Source: Pieris napi (lineage: Eukaryota > Arthropoda > Insecta > Lepidoptera > Pieridae). Taken from it: a stretch of 64,000 bases of DNA. Below, in pieces: positions 11,571 through 23,419 of this stretch (the first letter of the stretch is position 1; each line of letters starts with the position of its first letter). The notes below the pieces were generated by a model. That model saw only the letters and a program-made list of their open reading frames with translations, was not told the DNA's origin and did not search any database. A program made the position numbers and the translations under genes. The DNA lies in contig NC_062238.1 in assembly GCF_905475465.1 (NCBI RefSeq), positions 2,894,501 to 2,958,500 of the forward strand, read 5' to 3'.

Positions 11571-13257
11571 ATTTATTAACCACATTAATAAAAAAGTTAC
11601 AATATATTTTTAACTGGAGGTCAAAATATTATTACGTACAAATTACTACGTTATCATGTTAATTCATTTATCAAAGGAAGCTATTATTAACATATGACGT
11701 CACATTCAGTAGGGCCTATTAAGCCGGACCTCACAAAGGAGTCTCTTGGGGTCCCTAATATTATTTACTAAGTTGTTTAACTTGTTAGAACCTTATAGAG
11801 TGCTTCTTAGGGACATTGTTAACTTTAACGTGATAGTGCAAATCAGAAGATTATTGCTTTCATGGGAATCGAAACCAAATTCCATTTAACGGATATTGAA
11901 GAAATTTACGTTTTAAGTGTTTAAGTTATGCTTAATATAAATAAATAAATAATGCGAGTAGCATTTTTTATTTTGAAGTGTGTTTTAACATATTGAAGAA
12001 GTGTCAAAAAACCAAAGGTTAATATCCTACCCAATAACACATAATTACGGTAAAAGGGTAGAGTGCGAATCAACAATCATACTTCATACATTTTGCATAT
12101 ACATAATATTATGTTGATACGTACTTAATAGAAAGATTTCAAGAGCTTGTCTAGTTTGAAAATAAAATTTGAAATTTGATCAAAGGTGTTTCAAACATCT
12201 TTCGTTAATATCTATAAAAGTGCTAAACTAAATCACTTTGAACTTTTAAATCTTTTTAAAATTATCTTACTGATATATATTTTCATTTTCAAAGAGATAT
12301 TTTCTATCATAATAATTGTCTAAGACATCGTCCATTTAAAAATAATAATATTTTTCATAGTTTCAAATAAAACTCGCTATTCAAACTCTGAAGTTTGAAC
12401 AAGTAATCTTTTAACAATTATCTTACCGATAAAATTAAATCATATAACTAACAGATTTTCTTTTTCAATGTGCTTTATTTTGTAACATCAATATAATAAT
12501 TGTCAAACATCCAATTAATTTAAATAACATTTAAAAATAATCATAATTTAACACCACCACCGACACAGCTGATCATAACATCCGCCATCTTGTCTGTCAA
12601 GTTCCAAGGTTATATTTGAGGATTAAACCCCTCTTAAAGAATCTTATCGATGTAAACATTTGAATACTGTTTTAAAAGTTGAGTCTTTTATCAAGCAGTT
12701 GGTCTAGAGGAATTATGGTCGTAGTCACAAATAACTTGGATAAACGTGTTACAAAACAAACCCTGTGACTTAGTGGTTAGCGTACTTGGATCCGGAGCTT
12801 TTACGCTCAACCCCGCCAAAAAATCTGCTGGCAATACAGCCGTAAGCGTACTATCTTAGTGTCATGGCGCTGGTTAGCATTTTATTCTACATGCCTCGCC
12901 TGTTCCATAAAACCTTCATCTGTTAAGACTTCAAAAATACCATCCACATTATTTTTTTAAAAGCATCTAGAATTTGGAGTTATTTTATCATCTTGAATTG
13001 AGATAAAAAAGTTCACTTTTAACAATCCCGTTAATATATCAAGCTAAGTGGAAACGATTAAACTGGACCACAAGGCGGACTCCGAAGATTATTCACGTGA
13101 TAGTGCATAAACAGAATAAAATACTATATGGTTAGGTTAATAACAAACTTAAACAAACTCTTCAGCATTATCTATATCAATATTATAAAGAAGACATAGA
13201 CGTTACATTTATTACTAACTAAACACACTCACAGAAACACACAACATCTTAAAAGAA
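11571..13257. other. AT-rich DNA without recognisable gene
   Basis: No gene supported. At about 12,764-12,810 the plus strand has an A-box-like TTAGTGGTTAGCG with only a poor B box after it, possibly another SINE relic. Confidence 0.4.
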
Positions 13258-13405
13258 AAAAAAAGGAATGAGGTGGATTTTAAGTGTGTAATGTGAGTGC
13301 GTTGTGGTAGTAACTGGCCCTGGCTCAGCATTATGCTGTGGAGCAGACGCGTTCCACAGCGCTGGTCATTCTGCCAGGGACCACAACAGTTAGTTTGCGC
13401 CACAG
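13258..13405. repeat. GC-rich patch, probable dispersed element
   Basis: A sharply GC-richer block (CTGGCCCTGGCTCAGCAT, ACGCGTTCCACAGCGCTGG) in AT-rich surroundings. A 62-aa minus frame covers it without a known domain. Composition and recollection suggest an interspersed repeat. No second copy is visible here. Confidence 0.3.
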
Positions 13406-13887
13406 ACGCAAAAAAAGAAAAAGAATTTAATAATAAAAATATTAGAACAATTAATAATAGTAAACATTAACAGTGTAAGTAAAGAAGAGATATTTGGTTA
13501 TATGTGTTTCCAACAAACCAACACAAAAATTACTGGACAGATTTTAAAAATTATTTAATTGCATTATATTGAAGTAACATAGACTGCATTTGTTTTTAAA
13601 ATTTCAAAGCAATTTAAATTTTAAGGCTTGCGAAGCTACAGGCCGTAAGTTATATTATGAATTCTTTTGATATAGTAGCTAGGCTTAAATATGAAACGTA
13701 AAATATATACACAAATGTCTAATTAGTTATCTCTTGCTTTGTTCGGAATGTTTCGTTACCACTACTTAGAAATAGTTTTTTCTTCAAATAAACTTTATTT
13801 GAAATGACAAAAACTTTATTCATTCTCATCAGTAAATAGTGGTAAAACTCTATAAAGCAAGATTTCAGAAAATAATGTTGTCTATAC

Positions 13888-14160
13888 TAATATTATAAAG
13901 AGGAAAGATTTGATTTTTTGTTTGTTTGAAATGAATAGGCTCCGAAACTGTACCGATTTCAAAAATTCTTTCACCGTTGGCAAGCTACACTATTTCTGAC
14001 ATAGGCTATGTTTCATTTTCAAAAAAAATTAGGGATGCTTACTAAAACTTGAATAATCTAACCCAAGGTGTAAAAAAATAAACAAAAAACTTCCTTCAAT
14101 CGCGTGCGCTGCGAAAACTATTAATGATAGAACAAAATGATGTATTTCAATTTTTCAGGA
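13888..14160 (+). mobile_element. Helitron-like 5' end, non-autonomous fragment
   Basis: Begins TCTATACTAATATTATAAAG, which I recall as the 5' end of a Helitron family widespread in Lepidoptera. It continues with ATGAATAGGCTCCGAAACT, TTCTTTCACCGTTGG and GACATAGGCTATGTTTCA. Related text (TATTATAAAGAGGTAAAGTT, AGAAAGCTACGTTATTTGTG) appears at 16.88-16.98 kb. No Rep/helicase coding sequence. The 3' boundary is not defined. Confidence 0.5.
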
Positions 14161-14519
14161 TACATCACTATCTATAAAAAATTAGTATGTCTCTATCTTT
14201 TATAGTTACGTCACAATAAGCGTCCTTTTATTATTTTTTTGTTAATTAAAATACCACCGCTAGAAAAGGCTCTTTATTCATACCTAGGTATTGATCCTTA
14301 TCAAAATAATCACCAACGTTTCATATAAGCTACAATTTAATGGCATAACCACCAAAAAAGCATGGTGGATTGGTGTTCTCCTGCCGTTTCTCTTGAATAG
14401 TTTACTACTATGTAATACATATAACAAAAATCTTAGCCACAGCAACGCTTGGCCGAGTCTACTAGTGTTTGAATAAAATATCAATAATTCGTTTTGGTAA
14501 CACAATAATGAACGTAAAA
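14161..14519. other. AT-rich DNA without recognisable gene
   Basis: Overlapping short frames on both strands but no domain, and part of the minus frame runs through repeat family C. Not called. Confidence 0.4.
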
Positions 14520-14615
14520 AATAAACGATTCTAAATTTAGAGTAAATATCAAATCTCAAATCAAGGAACGGTCTAAAACTGGTAATAAAATCTCTGCCAC
14601 TATTAATTTGATAAG
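14520..14615 (+). repeat. Dispersed repeat family C, copy 3 (diverged)
   Basis: CTCAAATCAAGGAACGGTCT followed by AACTGGTAATAAAATCTCTG and CCACT parallels the copy at 10.64-10.89 kb with many substitutions. Confidence 0.45.
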
Positions 14616-16876
14616 TACAATACTGTGCAGTGTTAGTCAAAATTCAACAATGTATAAGACGAGTATTATTAAGAAAATAAATATCCCATAATACCTTTCC
14701 TTTCTACTAATTAATATAGTTCGCATACATTCCTGCTCAAAGTATATCAAAAAGTAATAGTCTACTAACTATTCAACGTAGTTGATACATCGTAAATCGA
14801 AAATTCATCAAACGTACTAGTTTAGAGGCTCTACGCCCAAGGCTTTAGTGCATTATTTACAGCGGTGGAAACTCCAAGTAAATTGTGACCATCAAATATC
14901 CAACGGCAACCTTTTAACGCAACTATTTTAATACAATACGGAGTTGAATTAAATAACCCATATACAAAATCAACTACTTACAAAATAAAATCTACTATCA
15001 AATAAAATATTATTATAATATATTCTAATGTTAAACTCTAATAGAAATTTATGAACTTATCAACATTTAAATTTCTAACTAACCTAACCAAAGCTAATGT
15101 AAAATATTTTATAAAATTAAAAAAATATAAGTACCTTTCTTTATCTCCGTAATGCTTATAACATGTCCGAGTTCACAAACAAACACTACGTTATATAATA
15201 TCGTCTGTACGTTCGAGAGACGCGATAGTACTTTGCACGCGTGCAACCCCGCTTACAGCTGTGAGAATACTGTTTCGCGTCAACTCTGAAGCTTTAAGCT
15301 CAAGAAGAATGGTGTGAAATGCGCAAGTCACGCTCTAACTTACCTCAGATTCAAATTGTCACTTATCTCTTTATTTAGTTGACTCGCAATTCAAAACAAG
15401 TTCTATTAAATGAAAATTGTAATTCGAGTTAAGATTTTAAATTTATATTCACCTGAAGTTAAGGTGTAAATTATATTTAACGGCTGTGGTGGTAACCAGT
15501 TCAGATGTATTTTACAATCTCGTTAGTTTAGCAGATATATATCCGTGTCTGTAATAAATTAAAAACTTAAGCATTGTTATTAATATTGTAATAATTACAA
15601 AAATATATTACATATAATACAACAATATGGCTTCCTAACACTTAAAGTGTTACTGTGAGAAACATAATAAGTTTAGGTCATTCATCTTTTGGTTTTAATA
15701 TAATTCGCTACTTTTCATGTACCGAACTGAGCCTTATATAATTAATAATATAAAATAATTCGTTATATGAAGTTTTAATCAAGTTTTTTATTAATATTTT
15801 ATTTTTGTTTTATAAATTATATTCCGCATTAAATATTCCGGAAAAAAGGATTGGAAGTAAAACTGTTGGAAGAAGTGACTTCACTTTGTTTTCTTTAATT
15901 AGTGGTGTTTGTAAGAAAATCGCTTTGTTTTTCAAGTTTATCGTTATATAATTGTGTTCAAAAAAGTGTGAGTAAGACATAAAATATTAGTTGTAAAGAG
16001 TTGTATTTCTCTTACAACAGATAATAGTTTTCTATTTTACGTGGATCAGTTTCAGCAGTTTTCCGAATTACAATATCGACTGTATTCGACCAGCTCAAGT
16101 AAAATGAAAACATCGGCCTTTTCCAATATTTTCTTCAAGATAAGATGTATCTTATACAAGCAATAAGATCGTTTTGTTTATGTTGACGACGGTAGAACCC
16201 ACGGAGAATCGAAGACCAGTTACAGTTGACCTACTTCGGCTATCCCTAACTATTAAAGGTCTGCAAGATGAGGACTTCATTATGTTGTTTCAGGGGTCTA
16301 GTTATTATGGACGTATATGTAATGTGTGAAGCCGTACAGAGTACCCAGGGGATAGATCCCAACTCTGCCATACTTTGATATCAGAATGATGGACTGCTTT
16401 GGTTTTTAGTTTCGTTGTATTAGTGAATATAAGTCTTGAGAGAGATCTTTGTAATATTTTGTAGGGCTTTCGAATATATGCTGTAGAGAGATATAACGTC
16501 AGGGGTGGTAGTGATTCTATTTCCTTACAACATAAAGCGATACGATAAAAACCTGATAGGGCAGGGTAGGGTTTTTACCTTTTCTTATTTTTCGAATCTT
16601 CGGGGTTTTTTTTTCGCTCTAGTTTCACAGAGATTCTATTCGATAATTAATATTAAAAAAATACGCTATATTTTTCTATAGGTATTAATAAATTATTTTG
16701 TAACAAAAAATGTGGACCTTAGGAAATTTACGTTCTAGGGTCGATTTCAGTTAATTAAATACTTTAAATCGTGAAAATTAATACGCGTGAAGTGAATTAT
16801 GGAAATTTTTAAATTAATTTTTGATACCGTGAAAATAATACAGAAACAATAAGAATTGGTCGGTCTTTATTGCCAA
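14616..16876. other. Non-coding, with a CpG-richer patch at about 15.15-15.31 kb
   Basis: AT-rich except for 15,150-15,310, which is visibly richer in C, G and CG dinucleotides. On the minus strand this patch contains TATATAA followed downstream by a sequence that could be a 5' splice donor (AAAGGTACTTAT near 15,135). This is compatible with a promoter and untranslated first exon of a leftward host gene, but no coding exon can be identified. Confidence 0.25.
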
Positions 16877-17778
16877 TTGTTATTATAAAGAGGTAAAGTT
16901 TGTGAGGGTACCTAATCTCGATCTACTGAAGTAATACAAAATGTTTTATTACCAATAGAAAGCTACGTTATTTGTGAGTGTTATAGGAAATAATAAAAAT
17001 AAATAAATAAAGCAGTGGCACTATAACCTCTTTAGGTCTTGGCCTCAGACTTCTGAATCTGTTTCGTGATCATTTTTAAATCTAATAGGCAAGTAGGTGA
17101 TCAGCGTCCAGTGCCTGACGCACGCCGTCCACTTTTCGGGTCTAAGAGATGTCGGTTTCCTCACGAAGTTTTCCTTCACCGTTCGAGCAAATGTTAAATG
17201 AGCACATAGAAAGAAATTCCATTGGTGCACAGCCGGGGATCGAACCCACGACCTCAGATATGAGAGCCGCACGCTGAAGCCACTAGGCCAACATTGCTCT
17301 CAATAATAATAGCCTTTAATTCAGATACTATTACATCTAAATAAGTTTATATTTCAATCGTTATTTAGGTATCTGTGTGTCCTTTTTTGGAGGAGGCTCC
17401 AAATAATAGTCAATAGTCATAGGCAATATATTTACCCAAAAAATAACAAGAAATACTTTGTCGAGGTGGTCAAATTTGCAAAGTAAGTCGGTGTAAAAGG
17501 GGTCGAACGATAACGTTTCTTACGAACGCTGAGAATTAAATTGAGTACTGTAGACAAGTTGTAGAGCTTGACCAAAAAATTCAGCGACAGTATAGCGCAG
17601 TCTTTTATATTTTATAGAAACAAGTCCTCTGCCGCGTCTATCGGTCTGTTCGCGATAAATTCAACTGCGCGAAATTTATTGCGATTTTTCATATCTAGAA
17701 CCACGATGAGGAAGGTTTTTGTACATAATTCGTCAATATTTACGGGTTATGGTAGCTCGTGCGTAGCGGGTCGCTAGT
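16877..17778 (+). mobile_element. Helitron-like element with a nested SINE
   Basis: The left part starts TATTATAAAGAGGTAAAGTT and holds AGAAAGCTACGTTATTTGTG, parallel to the Helitron-like 5' end at 13.89 kb. The right part ends GTAGCGGGTCGCTAGTTTTT near 17,763-17,780, with the CTAG-T ending typical of Helitron 3' termini. The SINE at 16,997-17,300 sits between. No helicase is encoded; a 69-aa frame at 17,568-17,777 is incidental. That both ends belong to one element is an inference. Confidence 0.4.
16997..17300 (-). mobile_element. tRNA-derived SINE, near full length
   Basis: Minus-strand order: tRNA-like head beginning near 17,300 with an A box (complement of GAAGCCACTAGGCCA) and a perfect B box, GGTTCGATCCC (complement at about 17,236-17,246). 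A body of about 200 bp follows, ending GGTTATAGTGCCACTG, and then a (TTTA)n tail (complement of AATAAATAAATAAAG). AATAATA motifs border both sides and may be the target duplication. It is not autonomous: an RNA polymerase III promoter drives it and a partner LINE supplies the enzymes. Six more pieces of the family lie in the first 22.3 kb. Confidence 0.75.
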
Positions 17779-18549
17779 TTTTATATATACACACATATGA
17801 ACACTACAGAATAAAATCGTGTCCAAATACCGTAATTAATCTTCTAAAACACATACAACCATACTTATATGGTTTTTATTTGGAAACAATCTTGGTTAAA
17901 TTGAACATATAGCTTGGTACACCTAAAATTTTCATTTATAACGACAACTATTAATTGTTTCGCTATCAGATAGATAATTACTTGATATCCGAAACGTATT
18001 GAACCGTACATCTAACCATTAGTCAAATGAGAAATAAACAGAATTGTTAGTGGTTAGTTATTGTGGTTAAATATATTAAACGTGATTTAATAGACTGTTT
18101 AATTATTGACGGATTAACCACCTACGGTCTGAGTTTAATATTTAAAAAACGTTTTACTTTATGTATACTTTTACATACACGCGATTTTATCTAACTCGAT
18201 GTTATAAGTGCATTTAGCAATCGTGGTCAGCGAGATGTGTCAAATCAAGTTACAGAAAACTAATGAATAATATAATTAGAGTCTATTGAAATGGTGAACA
18301 ATTTGTTACCGATTTTAATGACGTAACTATCAAATTTTCAGTGAGAAACAAAAACACATCATCGATGATACACTATTAATTTACATTATTTTTATATTCA
18401 TACATATCTTATTGCCTACAAAGTATCTCCCTATCTTAATATTTAATTTCTCAAAGGTATCAATCTTTGGCAAAAAATAATTGCTTTAGAGCAGTTATTA
18501 TAATAATAATAGCGTTTTATTTCATATACTTCTACACTTATATTTCTAT
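17779..18549. other. AT-rich DNA without recognisable gene
   Basis: No gene or RNA supported. Confidence 0.45.
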
Positions 18550-18849
18550 TTATATTTCTATCTTTTCAGTTTTCATTCGTTCTAGATAAATGTGTTTTTT
18601 GTGCCCTTTTTTGGCAAAAGCCTTCTCCAAATCTCGACATTTCTGTCTGCACTGTGCCACTTTCTGCCATTTACCACCTTCGGTTTCCTTAATCTGGTAC
18701 GCACCTTCAAACTTGTCTTCCTCTTTTGCGTTTTTGTATCTGGGCACCAGTACTTTATTGAATACTTTCTTGCTCCACTTTTCAGTTTCTCTTGCCATGT
18801 GCCCTGCCCATTTCCACTTAAGTAGAGACTCTTGGGCCGTGGGGTTCAA
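18550..18849 (-). pseudogene. RTE-like non-LTR retrotransposon, C-terminal remnant of the reverse transcriptase ORF
   Basis: A 99-aa frame contains LLKWKWAGHMARETEKWSKK early (residues 9-28), then KWQKVAQCRQKCRDLEKAF in the second half. This is the layout of the extreme C-terminus of RTE-type insect LINE polyproteins, where a W-x-GH-x-AR motif is followed by a charged linker and a tail with V-A-x-x-R/C. No palm-domain motifs (such as YADD) or endonuclease lie upstream on this strand, so the copy is heavily 5'-truncated and dead. The spacing in the linker is unusual for the family. It may instead be a diverged relative. The opposite-strand frames here are shadows. Confidence 0.5.
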
Positions 18850-21513
18850 GTGAACTTATTAAAGATATAAGTTGGCACCTGGCGCCGGTGACCCCAGAGC
18901 TAATGCTTTCCTGGCTCAACGAATAAGTATCGCAATACAGCGAGGAAATGCTGCGGGCGTTAAAAGTACACTGCGACGGAGACCAAACTTTTAAGTTTGT
19001 TTTAATTTTATTTTTAATAATTTTTATTATTACTTTGTAGGTTAAGAAAATTGTTAATACAAACACATAACAAGAAATACTAATTTATTTTTTGCGACAT
19101 CTGCTACCAAATTATTCTTATATTTGTATTCTTTATTTTATCTATTATTTTCTTCCTCATCATACATCGTCGCATCGATCTTTGACACATCTCTAGCTGT
19201 GTATGCTGTACTTTAGTGGGCGCCCAAGTTTGAGATTAAAGAGTCCTAGTTCATACTAAGTGTAACGAAGTAAAAACACCCCTAAAACGAAACCTCCTTT
19301 GGGCTTATACATAGACGAAATAAGAGCTACTATTATTCTAATTATACAAGACCTCACCTAAAAACACAGACTGAATCAATACAACTATCAAAGCTTTGTG
19401 AAAAGCTTAGTTAAACACTAGTTAACACTAAGAGCGTTATCATCAAAACTTTAGTATTCCGAGCGATTTCTGTGGGAATTGTTTAATTTGTAAACAATAA
19501 ACACCGGTGGTTCATTATAAGTCTTGGCATGTATTGATACTGTAAATATTGATATATCTTGTAAGTAACTTAATGATAGCTAAGACTTATGTTTAAAGTA
19601 TATATGTACCATTGCTATATTCTATCCTCTTTTGCCATGTTATAGGTAGTTCATTGATCCCTTTACTAAAAAACCATTCGGACGAGAAGCCCCATCAGAG
19701 TTGAATTTTTTACCTTGCAAGAAGGTGTCAAAAAAAGGTAATCTAGATATAAATAGCTGTAAAAAATGATTTGGAATTCCTAATCAAAGTGGAGAGGTCA
19801 AAGTGGCCAGTACTACAAAACGCCAATTTCATATGTACGGACCTAATATATGTATGCTATAAAAAGATTTGACCTTGAAAGTAGGTCTTATACAGACGTT
19901 TAGATATCCATTGTATCCTCCAATTGGCATTATAATAGAATGTTGTACAAGTCTTGTGTGTATACCAACATTCTGGAAAGAAAATATGTCATAACAATGG
20001 CCACAAATATGGACTGTCTTGGAAGAAGTTAAGCTTGAAGATTTGCCAGTGTACGGGCGTAGTTACGGCTCAAATTGTCTCATACAGTTTCATAGTATTA
20101 CATCTTATTATTATGAGGTAATGGTACTGCAGAATACTAATTTAATTTAATACTAATCTAATTTATAATCTCAGTTCAATAAAGACTATACAATGGTTTA
20201 GTTCGCAGTTACTTGTGCAACGTAATGGTGTGGGCCCCATAAGAAGCTAAATACAGTCTCATGTTAGCGAGTACAAAATAAATTCACCCGCCAACTCTAC
20301 AGTATGGAGTATCCTTTGTATTCGCTAATGTACCCGACTATTTTGTTCTGTAACCATTACAGGGTTATGATCAGTTACGCCTTAGAAGAGAGCTTTCTAG
20401 ATCAGTGTACCTATTTAGGATATATAATGTGGTTGTCACGAAGAGACTAGTTCTACGGGTTCCATGCAAGAACATGACGCGAAGGTCTGTTGGATGTACT
20501 GCGCGCACGCTGTAACTTGGTTGGCGAGCCGCCACTCACGCGAGCGATACACTTAGTTAATTAATAAGATTTCAATCTAGGTAGACCTATTTGTTTGTAC
20601 TCTGGCTGAGTTCATAAAAGCTGCTTGTTATATTATTAGTTATAATATCAAGGTATATAATTGTATGTTTTATTGTAGAATTATCATTGTATTATTGTAC
20701 TGGTAATAACTGTACAGATAGAATAATTATGTAGGAAATGAAAAAATCATTAAACTTGCAGCATTAATTAGCTCTGAAGTCGATCAAACCAGGCTGTGCA
20801 GTATATTGAGTATTTTAACAATAACATTATTCGCAGTACAGTTGACTACTTAGACTGAATAGGAAATCCATATATTCTATTCTATTTTAAGTATATCTTT
20901 GCGAGACCAGATTACCTTTATATAACATAAATCTGATATTTTATTCTCTTACCTATTCTTAACTTTTATATCTCGAAGAGAAATATTATTGAAATAAATC
21001 CTAAAAGCCGACAACGGGTATCAATTTTAAAACGCATCAAGCTATTTTCCCAGCAAATATCTTAAGATTATTTAAATAAACATCAAGTAAATTTTATTAA
21101 GTCTCTTTGAAATGTCAACATTTGCTTATAATAAGCGTAGTCGATACGTAAAAGCTCTCTGATTCTTTGTACTTTTTTGTGAGATTCAGGTTCATTGGTA
21201 CCGAATCACGACACCATTGTATTTTCTTTTTACGTATACAATTAGTACTCACTTGATAAACACAATGAGAAAACCGCCATACCTTATATATATCGGCCTG
21301 TGTCAGGCATATTATGCTGATCTATGACGGATACTATAAACGTAGGCTCAACATTGTATTATTTATTGTCAACAACGTAATGATTAATACCAATGGCCAC
21401 ATGCCTTCAATTATCAAGCAATGGTAAGTAAATAATAATAATTACAATCAAATTTGCCTAATATTAAGTAATGAAAAACAGAAAATCGAAAATGTTTTAA
21501 AAGTGAAAAGTCT
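18850..21513. other. Non-coding stretch
   Basis: AT-rich. A phrase at 18,870-18,905 (GGCACCTGGCGCCGGTGACC) is GC-rich and self-complementary in part. No gene or RNA supported. Confidence 0.4.
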
Positions 21514-21903
21514 TTGATGCCTGTAAATTACCGTGCCGGATATACGCATGTCAAACACAAACTAAGATTATGTCAAAATAGTATCGGAAGGAATATTCTA
21601 GGTCTGAAATTGATAGATAGAGTAAAACTTCAAGAAATAAAAGACATAATAATAATCTTTCACATTATGGGAGAAGATAAAGATAAATGGACAAAAGAAT
21701 CGACGGAATTGTTTCCTCGCTATGACAAAGGAAAACAAGGAAGTCAAAAAAAAATATGGGAAGAGGATATAAGTAGAGTAGCTGGCTCTATGTGGCTACA
21801 TAAAGCTAGACACCGAGACGAGTGGAGGCTCTTAGAGGCAGGCCTCTTGGCCTCATGTCCAAGGACAAGCTGTAACACGGAAATTAATAGACTTGCCAAA
21901 TAA
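21514..21903 (+). pseudogene. RTE-like non-LTR retrotransposon, C-terminal remnant
   Basis: A 129-aa frame reads LRLCQNSIGRNILGLKLID at residues 17-35, then KKIWEEDISRVAGSMWLHKA at about 79-98 and HRDEWRLLEAG. This matches the usual end of RTE-clade LINE ORF2: a thumb-like segment (RxQxxxxRxxLGxxxxDR), then WxxDIxRVAGxxWxxxAxxRxxW. The endonuclease and catalytic palm are absent, and the start codon is simply the first ATG after the break. It is a different subfamily from the 18.6-kb remnant. Confidence 0.65.
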
Positions 21904-22051
21904 TTATTAGTGTACTTCACACTTCAATAAATGCTATTATTATTATATTATATCAAGGTATAATAAACTTTGGTTTAATAATTTTTAAGCTGTTTTAGTA
22001 GTTTCCAAAATGACAAACCAGCCCCCGCACTTAACCGCTAAAATATATAGT

Positions 22052-22206
22052 ATGAATAATAATTTAGTGGTTCTACAATCCTTTATGGGTGTAGGCCGCA
22101 GATAACATCATCAGTCTTCAGTGCCTGACAGAATCTATTGGTGCATCCTTGATTCGAACGAACAACCTCAGGGATAAATTCGTACACCACTAGGCCAACA
22201 ATGCTC
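22052..22206 (-). repeat. tRNA-derived SINE, internally deleted copy
   Basis: The tail (GTGGTTCTACAATCC, GTAGGCCGCAG) and the head (complements of TTGATTCGAACGAACAACC and CCACTAGGCCAACAATGCTC) are present, with most of the body missing. The B box is mutated. Confidence 0.6.
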
Positions 22207-22323
22207 ATATAGTATATGAGAACTTATTTTAACGTTTGAGAAAAATAAAAGGCCGGGCTAGTCATGTATTTGAGCGCAACGGTTTACGCTTCGATTATGC
22301 GTCTTTTTATAGAACAAACGAAC

Positions 22324-22455
22324 AGAGGGCTCATCTGATGTTAAGTGGTACCACCGCGCATGGATACTGTCAACGCCAAAGCGAGTGCGTTGCCGGCCTT
22401 TTAAGAATTGGTACGTTCTTTTCTTGAAAGATCCTTCGTTGAATTAGAGAATGGG
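22324..22455 (+). repeat. Dispersed repeat family D, copy 2
   Basis: GAGGGCTCATCTGATGTTAA, GAGTGCGTTGCCGGCC and TTTTAAGAATTGGTACGTTC match copies at 1.84 kb and 7.02 kb (reversed). Confidence 0.6.
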
Positions 22456-22919
22456 TAGCGTTAAGTCAATAAAAAAAACAACTACGTAAACCTACCACAG
22501 CGTCTCTATAACCAAAAAATACCATAAACGTTTCCAGTCTGAAACGAGCGAGTAGTTGGAAAGTCTGAGTAGAACAGACGTCCCGCCTCCAGTCCTGGGA
22601 CGCGTAAAATTAATTAAATGAAATGCAAAGCATTATTCTGCGCGAATTGCAGTGACGTGCTAATCCCGGGAAACCCTGGGCTTGAGTTAGGACAAAATTG
22701 TTTGTACGTGCTCAGTTATAGGACTTTGCATGTAGGGCGGAAATATCAAAGGGCTTGGGTGTGATTTATTTTATAGGTTATGTTAAGGTTACGTTTTTGG
22801 TTCTGGGTGGGGCAAGTTTTGTTACTAGTATGTTTCTTTCATTTAAAAAGAATATATGAATATCTGATTTTATAAAGAGGATTTTGAGGGTTTTGGGTAA
22901 CTTGTAACAACTACAGCGA
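22456..22919. other. Non-coding stretch
   Basis: No gene seen. TTTTATAAAGAGGATTTTGA near 22,870 weakly recalls the Helitron-like 5' ends at 13.9 and 16.9 kb. Confidence 0.4.
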
Positions 22920-22925
22920 TTTTGG

Positions 22926-23020
22926 AACGAAGTTCCTTATCGCGCGTTGTGAAAGGGGGCTAGACGGAAAAAATTCTTACGAAAAGTTGTCACGACACTT
23001 TTTTGCTATTTGCTATTGTA
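22926..23020 (+). repeat. 5S unit 5'-flanking spacer, copy 1
   Basis: Text such as AACGAAGTTCCTTATCGCGC, GGGGGCTAGACGGAA and AAAGTTGTCACGACACTTTT recurs, slightly changed, at about 23,178-23,255 ahead of the second 5S copy. The two 5S copies therefore share their upstream spacer and form a tandem pair. Confidence 0.65.
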
Positions 23021-23117
23021 ATACACCGGTTCTCGTCCGATCACCGAAGTTAAGCAAGGTCGGGCGAGGTCAGTACTTAGATGGGTGACCGCCTGAGAAC
23101 ACCTCGTGATGTTGGCT
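23021..23117 (+). pseudogene. 5S rRNA pseudogene, 5'-truncated
   Basis: It starts inside the gene at ATACACCGGTTCTCGTCCGA and runs to GTGATGTTGGCT, followed by a T run. The first 27 or so bases of 5S rRNA are absent and are replaced by AT-rich text. Relative to the copy at 23,293 there are substitutions (CAAGGTCGGG for CAACGTCGGG, TTAGATGGG for TTGGATGGG, CCTGAGAAC for CCTGGGAAC). Loss of the 5' strand removes helix I, so a functional ribosomal product is unlikely, although most of the internal control region remains. Confidence 0.85.
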
Positions 23118-23292
23118 TTTTTGTAGGAATAAGAAATGAAAATTATTTTTGGAATCACTTAACTAAATTAGTCTTGTTGAAACGAAGTTATCGAGCGTTG
23201 CGAAAGGGGCTAGGCGGAATAAATTAAGACCAAAAGTTGTAACGACACTTTTTGCTTTAGTTGTTATATTTAACATTTTCGATTTAGCTATC

Positions 23293-23411
23293 GCCAACGT
23301 CCATACCACGTTGAATACACCGGTTCTCGTCCGATCACCGAAGTTAAGCAACGTCGGGCGAGGTCAGTACTTGGATGGGTGACCGCCTGGGAACACCTCG
23401 TGATGTTGGCT
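23293..23411 (+). rRNA. 5S ribosomal RNA gene
   Basis: The full 119-nt 5S rRNA pattern is present, from GCCAACGTCCATACCACGTT to CCTCGTGATGTTGGCT. The 5' GCCAACG pairs with the 3' end (GTTGGC) to close helix I. The internal RNA polymerase III control region (A box, intermediate element and C box, about +50 to +97) includes GAAGTTAAGCAACGTCGGG and GTCAGTACTTGGATGGGTGA. A T run follows directly as terminator. The product is the small RNA of the large ribosomal subunit. Its upstream spacer is shared with the broken copy at 23.02 kb, so this is the end of a short tandem array or a dispersed pair. Whether it is transcribed cannot be told from sequence. Confidence 0.93.
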
Positions 23412-23419
23412 TTTTTTTT
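23412..23419 (+). terminator. RNA polymerase III terminator of the 5S gene
   Basis: An uninterrupted T run directly after the 5S 3' end, the usual polymerase III stop signal. Confidence 0.8.

Noticed and set aside
12764..12815. tRNA gene or SINE head
   Set aside because: Only an A-box-like TTAGTGGTTAGCG is present. The expected B box is badly degraded and no SINE body follows.
14284..14640. 118-aa minus-strand frame
   Set aside because: Its N-terminal part is translated repeat family C and the rest is hydrophobic low-information sequence. The opposite strand is also open.
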